DNA of 64,000 nucleotides from Mycolicibacterium rhodesiae NBB3 (GTDB lineage: Bacteria; Actinomycetota; Actinomycetes; Mycobacteriales; Mycobacteriaceae): NCBI RefSeq assembly GCF_000230895.2, contig NC_016604.1, positions 3,534,001 through 3,598,000 of the forward strand, read 5' to 3'. The translations under genes and the position numbers were made by a program. Position 1 is the stretch's first letter, and each line of letters starts with the position of its first letter. Positions 36,125 to 45,234 of this stretch are shown here, piece after piece. Under the pieces are notes generated by a model, which searched no databases, was not told the origin of the DNA, and saw only the letters and a program-made list of their open reading frames with translations.

Positions 36125-36981
36125 TTGCAGACGAACTGGACCACGACTTCGGAGAACGCGTCGTTGTCGTCCCCGGCGGCAGTATGCCCGGCGTCGGAGA
36201 GTTCGACGAACTCGGCGCGGGGCACTTTGTCGAGGAAGTCCTTGACTCCCTCGGCGCTGACCACGTCGGACAGCTTGCCGCGGATGAGCATGATCGGGAT
36301 CGTCGACTCTACGACGGCCCGCTCCAACTTCTCCACCCGAACGAACGGATCGTCCATCGGCGCAGTCAAGAACGCCGGATCCCAGTGCCAGTACCAGCGT
36401 CCGTCCCGCAGGCGCAGATTCTTTTTCAGTCCCTCGGGGCTGCGGGGCTTCTTCCGATACGGCAGATAGGCCGCGACTGCGTCGGCCGCCTCATCGAGTG
36501 AGGAGAAACCGTCGATACCGCTCGCCATGAACTCGCGGATGCGGGCGCTGCCGTCCTTTTCGTAGTGCGGCACCACGTCGACGAGCACGAGTTTGGTCAC
36601 CTGCTGCGGACCGGCAGCCTCGATGACGAGCATTCCCGTCATTCCACCCATGCTCGCGCCGATCAGGATCACCGGACGGCCGATCTGATCGATGACGGCG
36701 AGGGTGTCGTCCCGTAGTGCGTCTACCGTGTAGTTGGCGTTCGGCGCCCGGTCGCTGTCGCCGTGTCCGCGGCTGTCCAGCGCCACCACATGCAGGCCCT
36801 GATCCGCCAGGACCTGCCCGGTGTTCTTCCACGAGAACCTGTTCTGGCCACCCCCGTGCAGCATCAAGATGGACGGCCGAGCTGGATCTGATGCGCCGCG
36901 ATTCCATTCGTCGGCCACCAGGGTGATGTCCTCGCTGCCGCGAAACTTGACTGTCTGCGGTTCGCTGCCTGTCGTACTCAC
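36121..36981 (-). CDS. Alpha/beta-hydrolase
   Basis: This is a 286-residue alpha/beta-hydrolase. The oxyanion motif is MLHGGGQNRFSW, the nucleophile elbow is GASMGG (serine), and the late histidine sits in LSDAGHTAAGDDND. A cap region lies between about 120 and 200. It is related to esterases and peroxidase-type hydrolases; the substrate is unknown. Its 3' end overlaps the start of the kinase-aminotransferase fusion by 4 bases, suggesting that the two act in one pathway. It is divergent from the TetR gene. Confidence 0.86.
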   Translation of the reverse strand: MSTTGSEPQTVKFRGSEDITLVADEWNRGASDPARPSILMLHGGGQNRFSWKNTGQVLADQGLHVVALDSRGHGDSDRAPNANYTVDALRDDTLAVIDQIGRPVILIGASMGGMTGMLVIEAAGPQQVTKLVLVDVVPHYEKDGSARIREFMASGIDGFSSLDEAADAVAAYLPYRKKPRSPEGLKKNLRLRDGRWYWHWDPAFLTAPMDDPFVRVEKLERAVVESTIPIMLIRGKLSDVVSAEGVKDFLDKVPRAEFVELSDAGHTAAGDDNDAFSEVVVQFVCK

Positions 36982-37080
36982 GGACGTCCTTCCCGCTGGC
37001 CCCGAAAGGTCACGTTACCCAGCAGGAATTTGCCGCCAACTTCGGCCCGGCCGACACTTTGAATCCATACAATTTGGTAC

Positions 37081-37680
37081 GTGCAGCCAGAGACCGGCGT
37101 CGACGATCGTGGCTGCATCATCGGCGCGGCCTACAGCTGTCTGTCCGAACCGCACAGCGGCGCGATCCCCGTTGCGGCGATCCTGCAGCGCGCCGGGGTG
37201 TCGACGCGCGCGTTCTACCGCCACTTCGAGTCCAAAGACGAACTGTTTCTGGCGATGTTGCGCGAGGAGACCGACGCGTTGTCCGAGCGCCTGGACCGCA
37301 TCTGCGCAGAGGCGGCGGGCGGCCCGGTCGACCAGCTGCGGGCCTGGATCTCGGGCATGTTCGGTCTGATTCACGACGACGAGACACGAATGCACTTCAC
37401 GGTTATCGATTCCGACGAAGTGCGCGCGGCGAAGGGTTACCGGGAGACGCGTGAGAAAGCCCACGCCGACCGCGAGCGCTCGCTGGTCAGGATTCTGCGC
37501 CGCGGCCGCGAGGATGGCGCGTTTCCACTGACGAAACCCGAGGAAGATGCGATCGCGATCAGCGCGGTGGTCAGCAGAGTGATGCTGTCCCAGCACTACG
37601 GGGACGGGGACGGGATGATGCGGGCCCAGAACCTCATCCTGGATTTCGCGCTGCGAGCACTGGGAGCCACTCCGCGATGA
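37081..37680 (+). CDS. TetR-family regulator
   Basis: This 199-residue protein has an N-terminal helix-turn-helix, ILQRAGVSTRAFYRHFESKD, and an all-helical ligand domain. It is divergent from the hydrolase-fusion pair across 99 bases and lies 30 bases upstream of a VOC gene; the mce operon follows. It could control either side. The GTG at 37081 gives a normal N-terminus. No effector can be read from the sequence. Confidence 0.88.
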   Translation: MQPETGVDDRGCIIGAAYSCLSEPHSGAIPVAAILQRAGVSTRAFYRHFESKDELFLAMLREETDALSERLDRICAEAAGGPVDQLRAWISGMFGLIHDDETRMHFTVIDSDEVRAAKGYRETREKAHADRERSLVRILRRGREDGAFPLTKPEEDAIAISAVVSRVMLSQHYGDGDGMMRAQNLILDFALRALGATPR

Positions 37681-37710
37681 CTTTGTGATCCGACCGCGGT
37701 CAGTTCTCAT

Positions 37711-38184
37711 ATGCCGACGATTACGCCCAGCCTGTGGTTCGACAACAATCTCTCCGAAGCCGCAGCGTTCTACACCGCGATCTTCCCCAACTCGTCGATC
37801 GAGGAGTTCCATCGCTTCACCGATGCCGGACCGGGGACGCCCGGCGACGTCGCGTGGGGCACGTTCGTACTGGATGGCCAGCGGTTCATCGGGATCAACG
37901 GGGGACCGCAGTTTCCGTTTTCCGAGGCGGTGTCGTTCGAGATCCGCTGCACGGACCAGGCCGAGATCGACTACTACTGGGAGCGCTTGGCCGACGGGGG
38001 TGTGGAGTCGCAGTGCGGCTGGCTCAAGGACAGGTTCGGTCTGAGCTGGCAGGTCGCGCCCGCCCGGCTATACGAGCTGCTCCAGGATCCGACCAGCGCT
38101 GTCGCGGCGACTCAGGCGATGCACAGCATGCGCAGAATCGTCATCGCCGACTTGGAGGCCGCAGTCAGCGCGAACTCGAAGTAA
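37711..38184 (+). CDS. PhnB-like VOC family protein
   Basis: This 157-residue protein of the PhnB/3-demethylubiquinone methyltransferase-like VOC group starts MPTITPSLWFDNNLSEAAAF with YTAIFPNS, the family signature, and includes WQVAPARLYELLQDP. True enzymatic roles are unknown for most members. It is 30 bases after the TetR gene, probably in one transcript. The 203 bases that follow, up to yrbEA, probably hold the mce promoter: TTGACG lies near 38193, but I see no clear -10 partner. Confidence 0.85.
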   Translation: MPTITPSLWFDNNLSEAAAFYTAIFPNSSIEEFHRFTDAGPGTPGDVAWGTFVLDGQRFIGINGGPQFPFSEAVSFEIRCTDQAEIDYYWERLADGGVESQCGWLKDRFGLSWQVAPARLYELLQDPTSAVAATQAMHSMRRIVIADLEAAVSANSK

Positions 38185-38387
38185 TCGTCGATTTGACGGT
38201 TACAACATCAAAATCGCGTCCCGGAAGTAGCCTTTCGTATGGCTTTACGGGGGCAACAACGCCTCAGCCGTGGACTTATTGGCGGTCTTGAAGTCGGTGA
38301 TGCTACGGTCACCGGCGTCGAAGTCCTCTGCCAAAATCTCAGCACCTGCGCAGGCAGCGGACCTGTTACGGCGGAAGGAAGTAGCTA

Positions 38388-39155
38388 GTGGCGGCTTCCA
38401 ATGTCCTCGCCAAGCCGGTCCGCGCTGTCGGCGGTTTCTACGGGATGGCGCTCGACACCTTGGTCGCGATCTTCAGGCCGCCCTTCGCATGGCGCGAATT
38501 CATCACGCAGGCGTGGTTTGTCGCGCGGGTGTCGATCGTGCCGACATTGATGTTGACGATCCCCTACACGGTGCTGTTGACGTTCACCTTCAACATCCTG
38601 CTCAGAGAGTTCGGTGCCGCCGACTTCTCCGGCACCGGCGCCGCATTGGGCACGGTGCGCCAGATCGGGCCGATCGTCACGGTTCTTGTCGTCGCCGGCG
38701 CGGGTGCCACCGCCATGTGCGCCGACCTGGGCGCGCGCACCATCCGTGAGGAACTCGACGCTCTGCGGGTGATGGGCGTCGACCCGATCCAGGCCCTTGT
38801 GGTTCCTCGCGTGCTGGCCGCGACCTTAGTGTCGCTCGCGCTGTCGGCGACCGTGATCCTCGTCGGGCTCGCGGGCGCATACTTCTTCTGCGTGTACATC
38901 CAGCACGTGTCGCCGGGTGCGTTCGCGGCAGGCCTGACCTTGATCATCGGCGCGCTCGACGTCACGATCGCGCTGGTCAAGGCCGCGCTGTTCGGCCTCT
39001 CGGCGGGCCTGATCGCCTGCTACAAAGGGATTTCCGTCGGCGGCGGTCCGGCGGGCGTCGGCAACGCTGTCAACGAGACGGTGGTCTTCACCTTCATGGC
39101 GCTGTTCGCGATCAACGTTGTCGCCACCGCGGTGGCAGTGCGGGTGACGATGTGA
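38388..39155 (+). CDS. yrbEA: YrbE A (MlaE-like permease), first gene of the mce operon
   Basis: This 255-residue MlaE/permease-type membrane protein has five to six membrane segments and the family loop AMCADLGARTIREELDALRVMGVDPIQALV (quoted in part: IREELDALRVMGVDP), which contacts the ATPase MceG in Mce systems. It forms the inner-membrane channel for lipid substrates delivered by Mce proteins. GTG start with GGAAGGAAG just upstream. It overlaps yrbEB by 4 bases (GTGA). Confidence 0.92.
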   Translation: MAASNVLAKPVRAVGGFYGMALDTLVAIFRPPFAWREFITQAWFVARVSIVPTLMLTIPYTVLLTFTFNILLREFGAADFSGTGAALGTVRQIGPIVTVLVVAGAGATAMCADLGARTIREELDALRVMGVDPIQALVVPRVLAATLVSLALSATVILVGLAGAYFFCVYIQHVSPGAFAAGLTLIIGALDVTIALVKAALFGLSAGLIACYKGISVGGGPAGVGNAVNETVVFTFMALFAINVVATAVAVRVTM

Positions 39156-40027
39156 GCAGCGCACCGATCGAGAGGACCCGTCGGCCGATCGACCGCCGGT
39201 TTCCGCGCCTGGCGAAGCGGCTCGACGGCTACGTCGGGGCCTGGAATCACGTCGGCATGCAGACAAAGTTCTACGGCAAGACGCTGACCAGCATCCCCTA
39301 CGTCTTCAGCCACTATCGCATCGAATTGATGCGGATCATCGCCCAGATGGGGCTGGGCACCGGTGCTCTGGTGGTGATCGGCGGAACGGTCGCGATCGTC
39401 GGATTCCTGACCGTGACCACCGGCGCGTTGGTGGCGGTGCAGGGCTACACCGACTTCTCTGAGATCGGCGTCGAAGCGCTGACCGGCTTCGCGTCGGCCT
39501 TCTTCAACGTCCGCCTGATCGCTCCGGCGACGACGGCCATCGCGTTGGCGGCCACCATCGGCGCGGGCGCGACGGCGCAGCTCGGCGCCATGCGAATCAA
39601 CGAGGAAATCGACGCGCTCGAGGTGATGGGGATCCGCAGCGTCGCCTACCTTGCGTCGACCCGCGTGACGGCCGGCCTTGTCGTGGTGATCCCGTTGTAC
39701 TGCGTCGGCGTGCTGGCGTCGTTCTGGGCCGCACGGTTCGGCACCACCGTCATCTACGGTCAGTCCACCGGCGTGTACGACCATTACTTCAGGACATTCT
39801 TGAATCCCACCGACCTTGTCTGGTCCTTCGTGCAGAGCATCGCGATGGCAGTGGTGATCATGCTGATCCACACCTATTACGGTTTCGCGGCCAGCGGCGG
39901 GCCCGCGGGTGTGGGGGAGGCCGTCGGACGGGCGGTGCGCACGTCGCTGATCGTGGCGGCATTCGTGGTGATGATGATCTCGCTCGCGGTGTACGGGCAA
40001 TCCGGCAACTTCAACCTGGCTGGCTGA
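39152..40027 (+). CDS. yrbEB: YrbE B (MlaE-like permease)
   Basis: This 291-residue partner permease has a hydrophilic N-terminus of about 60 residues, then segments including LGTGALVVIGGTVAIVGFL, and the conserved loop MRINEEIDALEVMGIRSVAYL with its EExDALEVMG motif. It should heterodimerise with YrbE A in the membrane. GTG start overlapping the previous stop; mceA starts 3 bases after its stop, so translation is probably coupled. Confidence 0.92.
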   Translation: MSSAPIERTRRPIDRRFPRLAKRLDGYVGAWNHVGMQTKFYGKTLTSIPYVFSHYRIELMRIIAQMGLGTGALVVIGGTVAIVGFLTVTTGALVAVQGYTDFSEIGVEALTGFASAFFNVRLIAPATTAIALAATIGAGATAQLGAMRINEEIDALEVMGIRSVAYLASTRVTAGLVVVIPLYCVGVLASFWAARFGTTVIYGQSTGVYDHYFRTFLNPTDLVWSFVQSIAMAVVIMLIHTYYGFAASGGPAGVGEAVGRAVRTSLIVAAFVVMMISLAVYGQSGNFNLAG

Positions 40028-40030
40028 CGC

Positions 40031-41488
40031 ATGGCCGACGCGAGAGATGACGAGGGTCTGCACCCGGGGTGGTGGACGCTGATCCTGGTGCTGTTCGTCG
40101 TCGCCGTCATCTGGCTGACGTACGCGTTGTTCACGGGGTCACTACGCAACTACGTCCCGGTCACTCTGACGTCTGACCGGTCCGGCCTCGTGATGGAGAC
40201 CGACGCCAAGGTCAAGCTGCGCGGAGTCCAGGTCGGGCGGGTCGCCGCGATCCAGGGTGGTACCGAGCCGGTGAAACTGCAGCTCGAGATCGATCCGGAT
40301 CAGATCGAGCACATCCCGGCCAATGTCGAGGCGCAGATACGCGCGACCACCGTGTTCGGCGCCAAGTTCGTCGACCTCGTCTACCCGAGCGACCCCAGCC
40401 CGCAGCGGCTGCGCGCCGGGCAGGTTCTGGTGTCACGCAACGTCAGCGTCGAGGTCAACACGGTGTTCGAGAACGTGGTCGGCGTGCTCGATCGGATCGA
40501 CCCGGCGAAGCTCAACAGTGTGCTGTCGGCGCTCGCGGAGGGAGTCCGCGGTAAGGGCGACCGGATCGGCCAGGCGACGACCGATGCCAATCAGGTGCTG
40601 CTGGCGCTCAACCCGCGCAGCGAGACCATTCGCGCCGACTGGCAATCGCTCAAGGCATTCAGCGACACATACAGCGTTGCGGCTCAGGACATTCTGACGA
40701 CGCTGAACGCGGCCAGCACCACCAGCGTCACCATCACCAGCCACGCCGACGCCCTGGATGCCTTGCTGCTCGGCACAATCGGACTCTCCAACAGCGGCAT
40801 CAGTCTGCTCGCACCCAGTCAGGCCGATCTGATCAAGGCCATCAACGTGCTGGAGCCGACGACCAACCTGTTGTACAAGTACAACCCCGAATACACGTGC
40901 CTGCTGTTGGGCGCCAAGCACCTACTGGACCACGGCGGGTATGAAGCCCCCGGCGGCAACGGGCGGTCGATCATCCTCGACGCCGGTCTCGCGCTCGGCG
41001 ACGACCCGTACTCCTATCCGCGGCACCTGCCGATCATCGGCGCCAAGGGGGGGCCGGGCGGAAAGCCGGGCTGCGGGTCGCTGCCCGACGTGAAGAAGAA
41101 CTGGCCGGTCCGCCAGCTCGTGACGAACACCGGCTTCGGAACCGGAATCGACTGGCGCCCCAACCCGGGCATCGGCTTCCCCGGCTACGTCAACTATCTT
41201 CCGACGACCCGCGCGGTGCCCGAGCCGCCTAGTATCCGCAACCTGTTCGGCGGCCCGGCGATCGGCCCGATCCCGTATCCCGGCGCCCCGGCTTACGGCG
41301 CTCAGCTGTACGCCCCGGACGGAACGCCGTTGTGGCCCGGCCTTCCGCCTGCACCTCCGCCGGGGGCGCCGCGCGATCCGGGTCCGACGCCGGGATCGGA
41401 ACCGTTCGTCGTGCAGGCGCCGGCGTTCCAGCAACCGACACCATTGCCACCGGTTCCGTTGCCGCACTTCGCCGCACCCGGACCATGA
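40031..41488 (+). CDS. mceA: MceA-type cell-entry/lipid-import protein
   Basis: This 485-residue protein has a single N-terminal membrane anchor (about residues 15-36, LILVLFVVAVIWLTYALF), an MCE/MlaD beta-barrel domain at roughly 40-120 with VKLRGVQVGRVAAI, and a long alpha-helical needle region to about 290. The C-terminus is proline-rich and disordered (GLPPAPPPGAPRDPGPTPG). In Mce complexes such subunits build a periplasmic tunnel for fatty acids or sterols. Which of the numbered mce operons this is cannot be settled by eye. Confidence 0.92.
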   Translation: MADARDDEGLHPGWWTLILVLFVVAVIWLTYALFTGSLRNYVPVTLTSDRSGLVMETDAKVKLRGVQVGRVAAIQGGTEPVKLQLEIDPDQIEHIPANVEAQIRATTVFGAKFVDLVYPSDPSPQRLRAGQVLVSRNVSVEVNTVFENVVGVLDRIDPAKLNSVLSALAEGVRGKGDRIGQATTDANQVLLALNPRSETIRADWQSLKAFSDTYSVAAQDILTTLNAASTTSVTITSHADALDALLLGTIGLSNSGISLLAPSQADLIKAINVLEPTTNLLYKYNPEYTCLLLGAKHLLDHGGYEAPGGNGRSIILDAGLALGDDPYSYPRHLPIIGAKGGPGGKPGCGSLPDVKKNWPVRQLVTNTGFGTGIDWRPNPGIGFPGYVNYLPTTRAVPEPPSIRNLFGGPAIGPIPYPGAPAYGAQLYAPDGTPLWPGLPPAPPPGAPRDPGPTPGSEPFVVQAPAFQQPTPLPPVPLPHFAAPGP

Positions 41489-41528
41489 CCGACCGCCATC
41501 GACACGACGACGAGAAAGGATCGCCGCA

Positions 41529-42560
41529 ATGACCGCCAACTGGAAGAGCGCAGCCGTGCGTCTCGGCGTCTTCCTGGCCGTGTGTCTGCTCGGCGTGTTC
41601 GCGTTGTATGCGGTGTTCGGGCAGTTGCGCTTCGGGGAGAAAACCAATACCTATAAGGCCGAATTCCTGAACGTGACGGGACTGGAGAACGGCGATTTCG
41701 TCCGTATCGCAGGCGTTGAGATCGGCCAGGTCGAGAAGATCTCGATCCAGGGAGACACGACCGCCCTGGTCGAGTTCACCGCCAACGATTCGGTCGTGCT
41801 CACCGACGGCAACCGGGCGGTGATCCGTTACGACGACCTCATCGGCGGCCGCTACCTGTCGCTGGTGGAGGGCGCGGGCGGCACGACGAGAGTCAAACCC
41901 GGCGACACGATTCCACTGGCCCGGACTTCGCCGGCGCTGGATCTCGACGCGCTCATCGGCGGCTTCCGACCGCTGTTCTCGGCGCTGGACCCCGACCAGG
42001 TGAATGCGTTGTCCGGACAGCTGATTCAGGCCTTCGAGGGGCAGGGCGCGACGATCGGCTCATTCCTCACACAGACTGCGGCGCTGACCAACACGCTGGC
42101 CGACCGCGATCAGTTGATCGGAGAGGTGATCGTCAACCTGAACACCGTGCTCGGGTCGTTGGGGAACCAAAGCGACCAGTTCGCAAAGGCTGTCGACTCG
42201 CTGTCCGAACTTGTGCAGGGTCTGGCGGAACGCAGAACCGACATCAGCAACGGGCTCGCCTACACAAACGCCGCCGCGGGCAGTGTCGCGGATCTGCTGT
42301 CCCAGGCCCGGCCTCCGTTCGCGAAAACCATTCAGGAGACGGACCGCGCGGCGGGGATCGTGGTGGCCGACCACGATTACTTCGACAACCTGATCAATAC
42401 GCTTCCGGATGCCTATCAGGCACTGAGCCGACAGGGCATCTACGGTGATTTCTTCTCGTTCTATCTGTGCGACATCATCCTCAAGCTCAACGGTAAGGGT
42501 GGTCAGCCGGTGTATGTGAAGATCGCCGGACAGCCGACGGGGAGGTGCGCGCCGCGATGA
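41529..42560 (+). CDS. mceB: MceB-type protein
   Basis: This 343-residue Mce subunit has an N-terminal anchor (VRLGVFLAVCLLGVFALYAV) and an MCE domain with GLENGDFVRIAGVEIGQVEK. A helical region follows and the C-terminus is short (KIAGQPTGRCAPR) with no proline tail, typical of MceB. It has its own ribosome-binding site (GAAAGGA) after a 40-base gap, the longest gap in the operon. Its stop overlaps the mceC start (ATGA). Confidence 0.9.
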   Translation: MTANWKSAAVRLGVFLAVCLLGVFALYAVFGQLRFGEKTNTYKAEFLNVTGLENGDFVRIAGVEIGQVEKISIQGDTTALVEFTANDSVVLTDGNRAVIRYDDLIGGRYLSLVEGAGGTTRVKPGDTIPLARTSPALDLDALIGGFRPLFSALDPDQVNALSGQLIQAFEGQGATIGSFLTQTAALTNTLADRDQLIGEVIVNLNTVLGSLGNQSDQFAKAVDSLSELVQGLAERRTDISNGLAYTNAAAGSVADLLSQARPPFAKTIQETDRAAGIVVADHDYFDNLINTLPDAYQALSRQGIYGDFFSFYLCDIILKLNGKGGQPVYVKIAGQPTGRCAPR

Positions 42561-43912
42561 AGCCTTTCTCGGAGCGCAGCCCGTTCGTCATGGGGGCGAT
42601 CGGGCTTGGCCTGACCGCGGCCATCGTGGTGGTTGCGCTGGAGTACGACCGGATTCCGTTCATCAACCAGACGACGGAGTACTCGGCGTATTTCGCCGAC
42701 GCCGGTGGTCTGACAACCGGTGCGGGCGTGCAGGTTTCGGGGTTCGAAGTAGGCAAAGTACGGTCGATCGACCTCGACGGGCAGCAAGTGCTGGTCCGGT
42801 TCACCATCGACGACGACATCGCGCTGGGGGATCGCACCGAGGCGGCGATCAAGACCAAGGGCCTGCTGGGCGCGAAAATCCTCGAGGTGATGTCGCGGGG
42901 CGACGGTCGCCAGGAGGGCACGATCCCGCGTGACCGTACGACATCGCCGTACCAGCTGCCCGATGCTCTCGGTGAACTCGCGACGACGATCAGCGGGCTG
43001 GACACCACCCAGCTATCCGATTCGTTGCGGGTCGTCGCGGACACGTTTTCCGAGACCCCACCCCAACTCCGCGTCGCGGTCGAGGGCGTGGCGCGCTTCT
43101 CCGACACCCTCAACCAGCGCGATGCCCAGTTGCGGGAACTGCTCACCAACGCCAATAAGTCGACGGCGGTGCTGTCCGAACGCAGCGGCCAGATCGTCTC
43201 CCTGGTCCGCGACACCAACGCGTTGCTGGCCGAACTCCAAAACCAAAGCGCCGCAATCGACCAGATCGCAGGCAGCGTCTCCGCCCTGAGTCAACAGCTG
43301 CAGGGATTCATCGCCGAGAACCGCGACACGATGCGGCCCGCGTTGGACAAGCTCAACGGCGTGCTGACAATCCTCGACAACCGCAAGGAGCGGCTGCAGA
43401 AGGGACTGAAACTGCTCACCAGCTACGCGATGTCGCTGGGGGAGTCGGTGTCGTCGGGGCCGTTCTTCAAGAACTACATCGCCAACCTGCTGCCGGGTCA
43501 GTTCCTGCAGCCGTTCATCGACGTCGCCTTCTCCGACCTCGGCCTGGACCCCAACGTGCTGTTGCCGTCCGAGCGCACCGACCCGCAGGTCGGCACACCC
43601 GGTGTCCCCGCCATGCCGGTCCCGTATCCGCGGACCGGCCAGGGGGGCGAGCCGAATCTTCAGCTGCCCGATGCCATCACCGGTAATCCGGGTGACCAAG
43701 GGTGCGGTCCTCCGGGAATTCCGTTGCCCGGCCCGACCGGTTGCTACCCCTACCGCGCGCCGATTCCACCGGGACCGCCGGGTGGTCCGCCGCCTGGACC
43801 GCCTGCCGTCGCGCCGCCGGGACTGGGGTCGATCCCCGTTCCGACGCCGAGCCCGGTGATGGTGCCCGCGCCCGGTGAGGTTTACTCGGATCCGGTGGGG
43901 GCTGGCCGATGA
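42557..43912 (+). CDS. mceC: MceC-type protein
   Basis: This 451-residue Mce subunit starts at MKPFSERSPFVMGAIGLG, where the ATG overlaps the mceB stop. An earlier ATG would lie inside mceB. The N-terminal anchor is at residues 10-27. The MCE domain has GLTTGAGVQVSGFEVGKVRS, followed by a helical needle region and a glycine/proline-rich tail (PPGPPGGPPPGPPAVAPPG). Substrate-tunnel component of the Mce complex. Confidence 0.9.
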   Translation: MKPFSERSPFVMGAIGLGLTAAIVVVALEYDRIPFINQTTEYSAYFADAGGLTTGAGVQVSGFEVGKVRSIDLDGQQVLVRFTIDDDIALGDRTEAAIKTKGLLGAKILEVMSRGDGRQEGTIPRDRTTSPYQLPDALGELATTISGLDTTQLSDSLRVVADTFSETPPQLRVAVEGVARFSDTLNQRDAQLRELLTNANKSTAVLSERSGQIVSLVRDTNALLAELQNQSAAIDQIAGSVSALSQQLQGFIAENRDTMRPALDKLNGVLTILDNRKERLQKGLKLLTSYAMSLGESVSSGPFFKNYIANLLPGQFLQPFIDVAFSDLGLDPNVLLPSERTDPQVGTPGVPAMPVPYPRTGQGGEPNLQLPDAITGNPGDQGCGPPGIPLPGPTGCYPYRAPIPPGPPGGPPPGPPAVAPPGLGSIPVPTPSPVMVPAPGEVYSDPVGAGR

Positions 43913-45234
43913 ACCGCATGCGTAGAAGCTGGGTCGCGGCGGCGCTGGTGGTGCTGCTGGTCGCGGGTGTCGTCGTACTGCTGCGGACCAGTGACACCAT
44001 CAACCGCACGAATGTCGTTGCGTACTTTGAGAACAGCAACGGTATCTACGAGGGTGACGACGTCCGGATCCTCGGCGTGAACGTCGGCAGGATCGAAAAG
44101 ATCGAGCCGCAACCGGATCGGGTCAAGATCACGTTCTGGTACGACGACAAGTACAAGGTGCCCGCGGAGGCCAACGCGGCCATCCTGTCACCGACGCTGG
44201 TGACCTCCCGCGCGATACAGCTGACTCCGGTGTACTCCAGCGGGCCCACGATGCGCGACAACTCGGTGATCCCACGCGAGCGCACCGTGGTACCGGTCGA
44301 ATGGGACACGCTGCGAAAGCAATTGGAGCGACTTGCTCAGGAACTGCAGCCGACGGAACCCGGCGGGGTCAGTCCCTTGGGGTCGGTCATCAATACCGTG
44401 GCCGACAATCTGCGCGGCCAGGGCGCCGACATCCGCAACACCGTCATCAAGCTGTCGCAAGCCTTTTCCGCACTCGGCGACAAGAGCACCGACATCTTCT
44501 CGACCATCAAGAACCTGTCGATCCTGGTGTCGGCGCTGCAGGACAGCACGACGCTGATGCGCCAGCTCAACCAGAACCTGGCTTCGGTGACCGGTCTGCT
44601 CGCCGACGATCCCAACGAGGTCGCCGACGCTGTGCGGGACCTCAACGCCGTCGTCGGCGAGGTGCAGACGTTCGTCGCGGACAACCGCGAATCGTTGGGT
44701 ACCACATCGGACAAGCTGGCCGGAGTCACCCAGGCGCTGCACGACAGCCTCGATGACGTCAAACAGTTCCTGCACGTGGCGCCCAACACATTCCAGAACT
44801 ATGTGAACGTGTATCAGCCCGCGCAAGGCGGGGCCAGCGCCATCCTGGCGGTGAACAACTTCGCCAACCCGATCAGCTTCCTGTGCGGTGCGGTACAGGC
44901 GGCGTCGCGGCTGAACGCCGAGCAGTCTGCGAAGCTGTGCGTGCAGTACCTCGCGCCGATCATCAAGAACCGCCAGTACAACTTCCCGCCGATCGGCCAG
45001 AACCTCTTCATCGGTGCCCAGGCGCGGCCGAACGAGATCACCTACAGCGAAGAGTGGATGCGGCCCAACTACATTCCGCCGCAGCCACCCGGTGCGCCGG
45101 CACCCCCGGCGCCCGATGGCGCAGCGCCTCCCCCGCCGCCGGGACCGCCGCTGCCTGCCGAGGCCGTGGTCGCGACGAATCCCGCCGACGGGCTGCAGGG
45201 CCTGATGGTGCCGCACGGAACGGGGCCCTCGTGA
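43909..45234 (+). CDS. mceD: MceD-type protein
   Basis: This 441-residue Mce subunit has an N-terminal anchor (SWVAAALVVLLVAGVVVLL) and an MCE domain with GIYEGDDVRILGVNVGRIEK. A long helical part with many Asp/Asn/Gln heptads follows, and the tail is alanine/proline-rich (PPGAPAPPAPDGAAPPPPPG). It overlaps mceC by 4 bases and the mceE start by one base, indicating tight coupling. Confidence 0.9.
   Translation: MNRMRRSWVAAALVVLLVAGVVVLLRTSDTINRTNVVAYFENSNGIYEGDDVRILGVNVGRIEKIEPQPDRVKITFWYDDKYKVPAEANAAILSPTLVTSRAIQLTPVYSSGPTMRDNSVIPRERTVVPVEWDTLRKQLERLAQELQPTEPGGVSPLGSVINTVADNLRGQGADIRNTVIKLSQAFSALGDKSTDIFSTIKNLSILVSALQDSTTLMRQLNQNLASVTGLLADDPNEVADAVRDLNAVVGEVQTFVADNRESLGTTSDKLAGVTQALHDSLDDVKQFLHVAPNTFQNYVNVYQPAQGGASAILAVNNFANPISFLCGAVQAASRLNAEQSAKLCVQYLAPIIKNRQYNFPPIGQNLFIGAQARPNEITYSEEWMRPNYIPPQPPGAPAPPAPDGAAPPPPPGPPLPAEAVVATNPADGLQGLMVPHGTGPS

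Noticed and set aside
33488..36469. 993-codon plus-strand open frame
   Set aside because: It lies fully antisense to the kinase-aminotransferase fusion, whose motifs are clear. Long antisense frames are common in GC-rich DNA, and its protein is Arg/His/Gly-rich without motifs.
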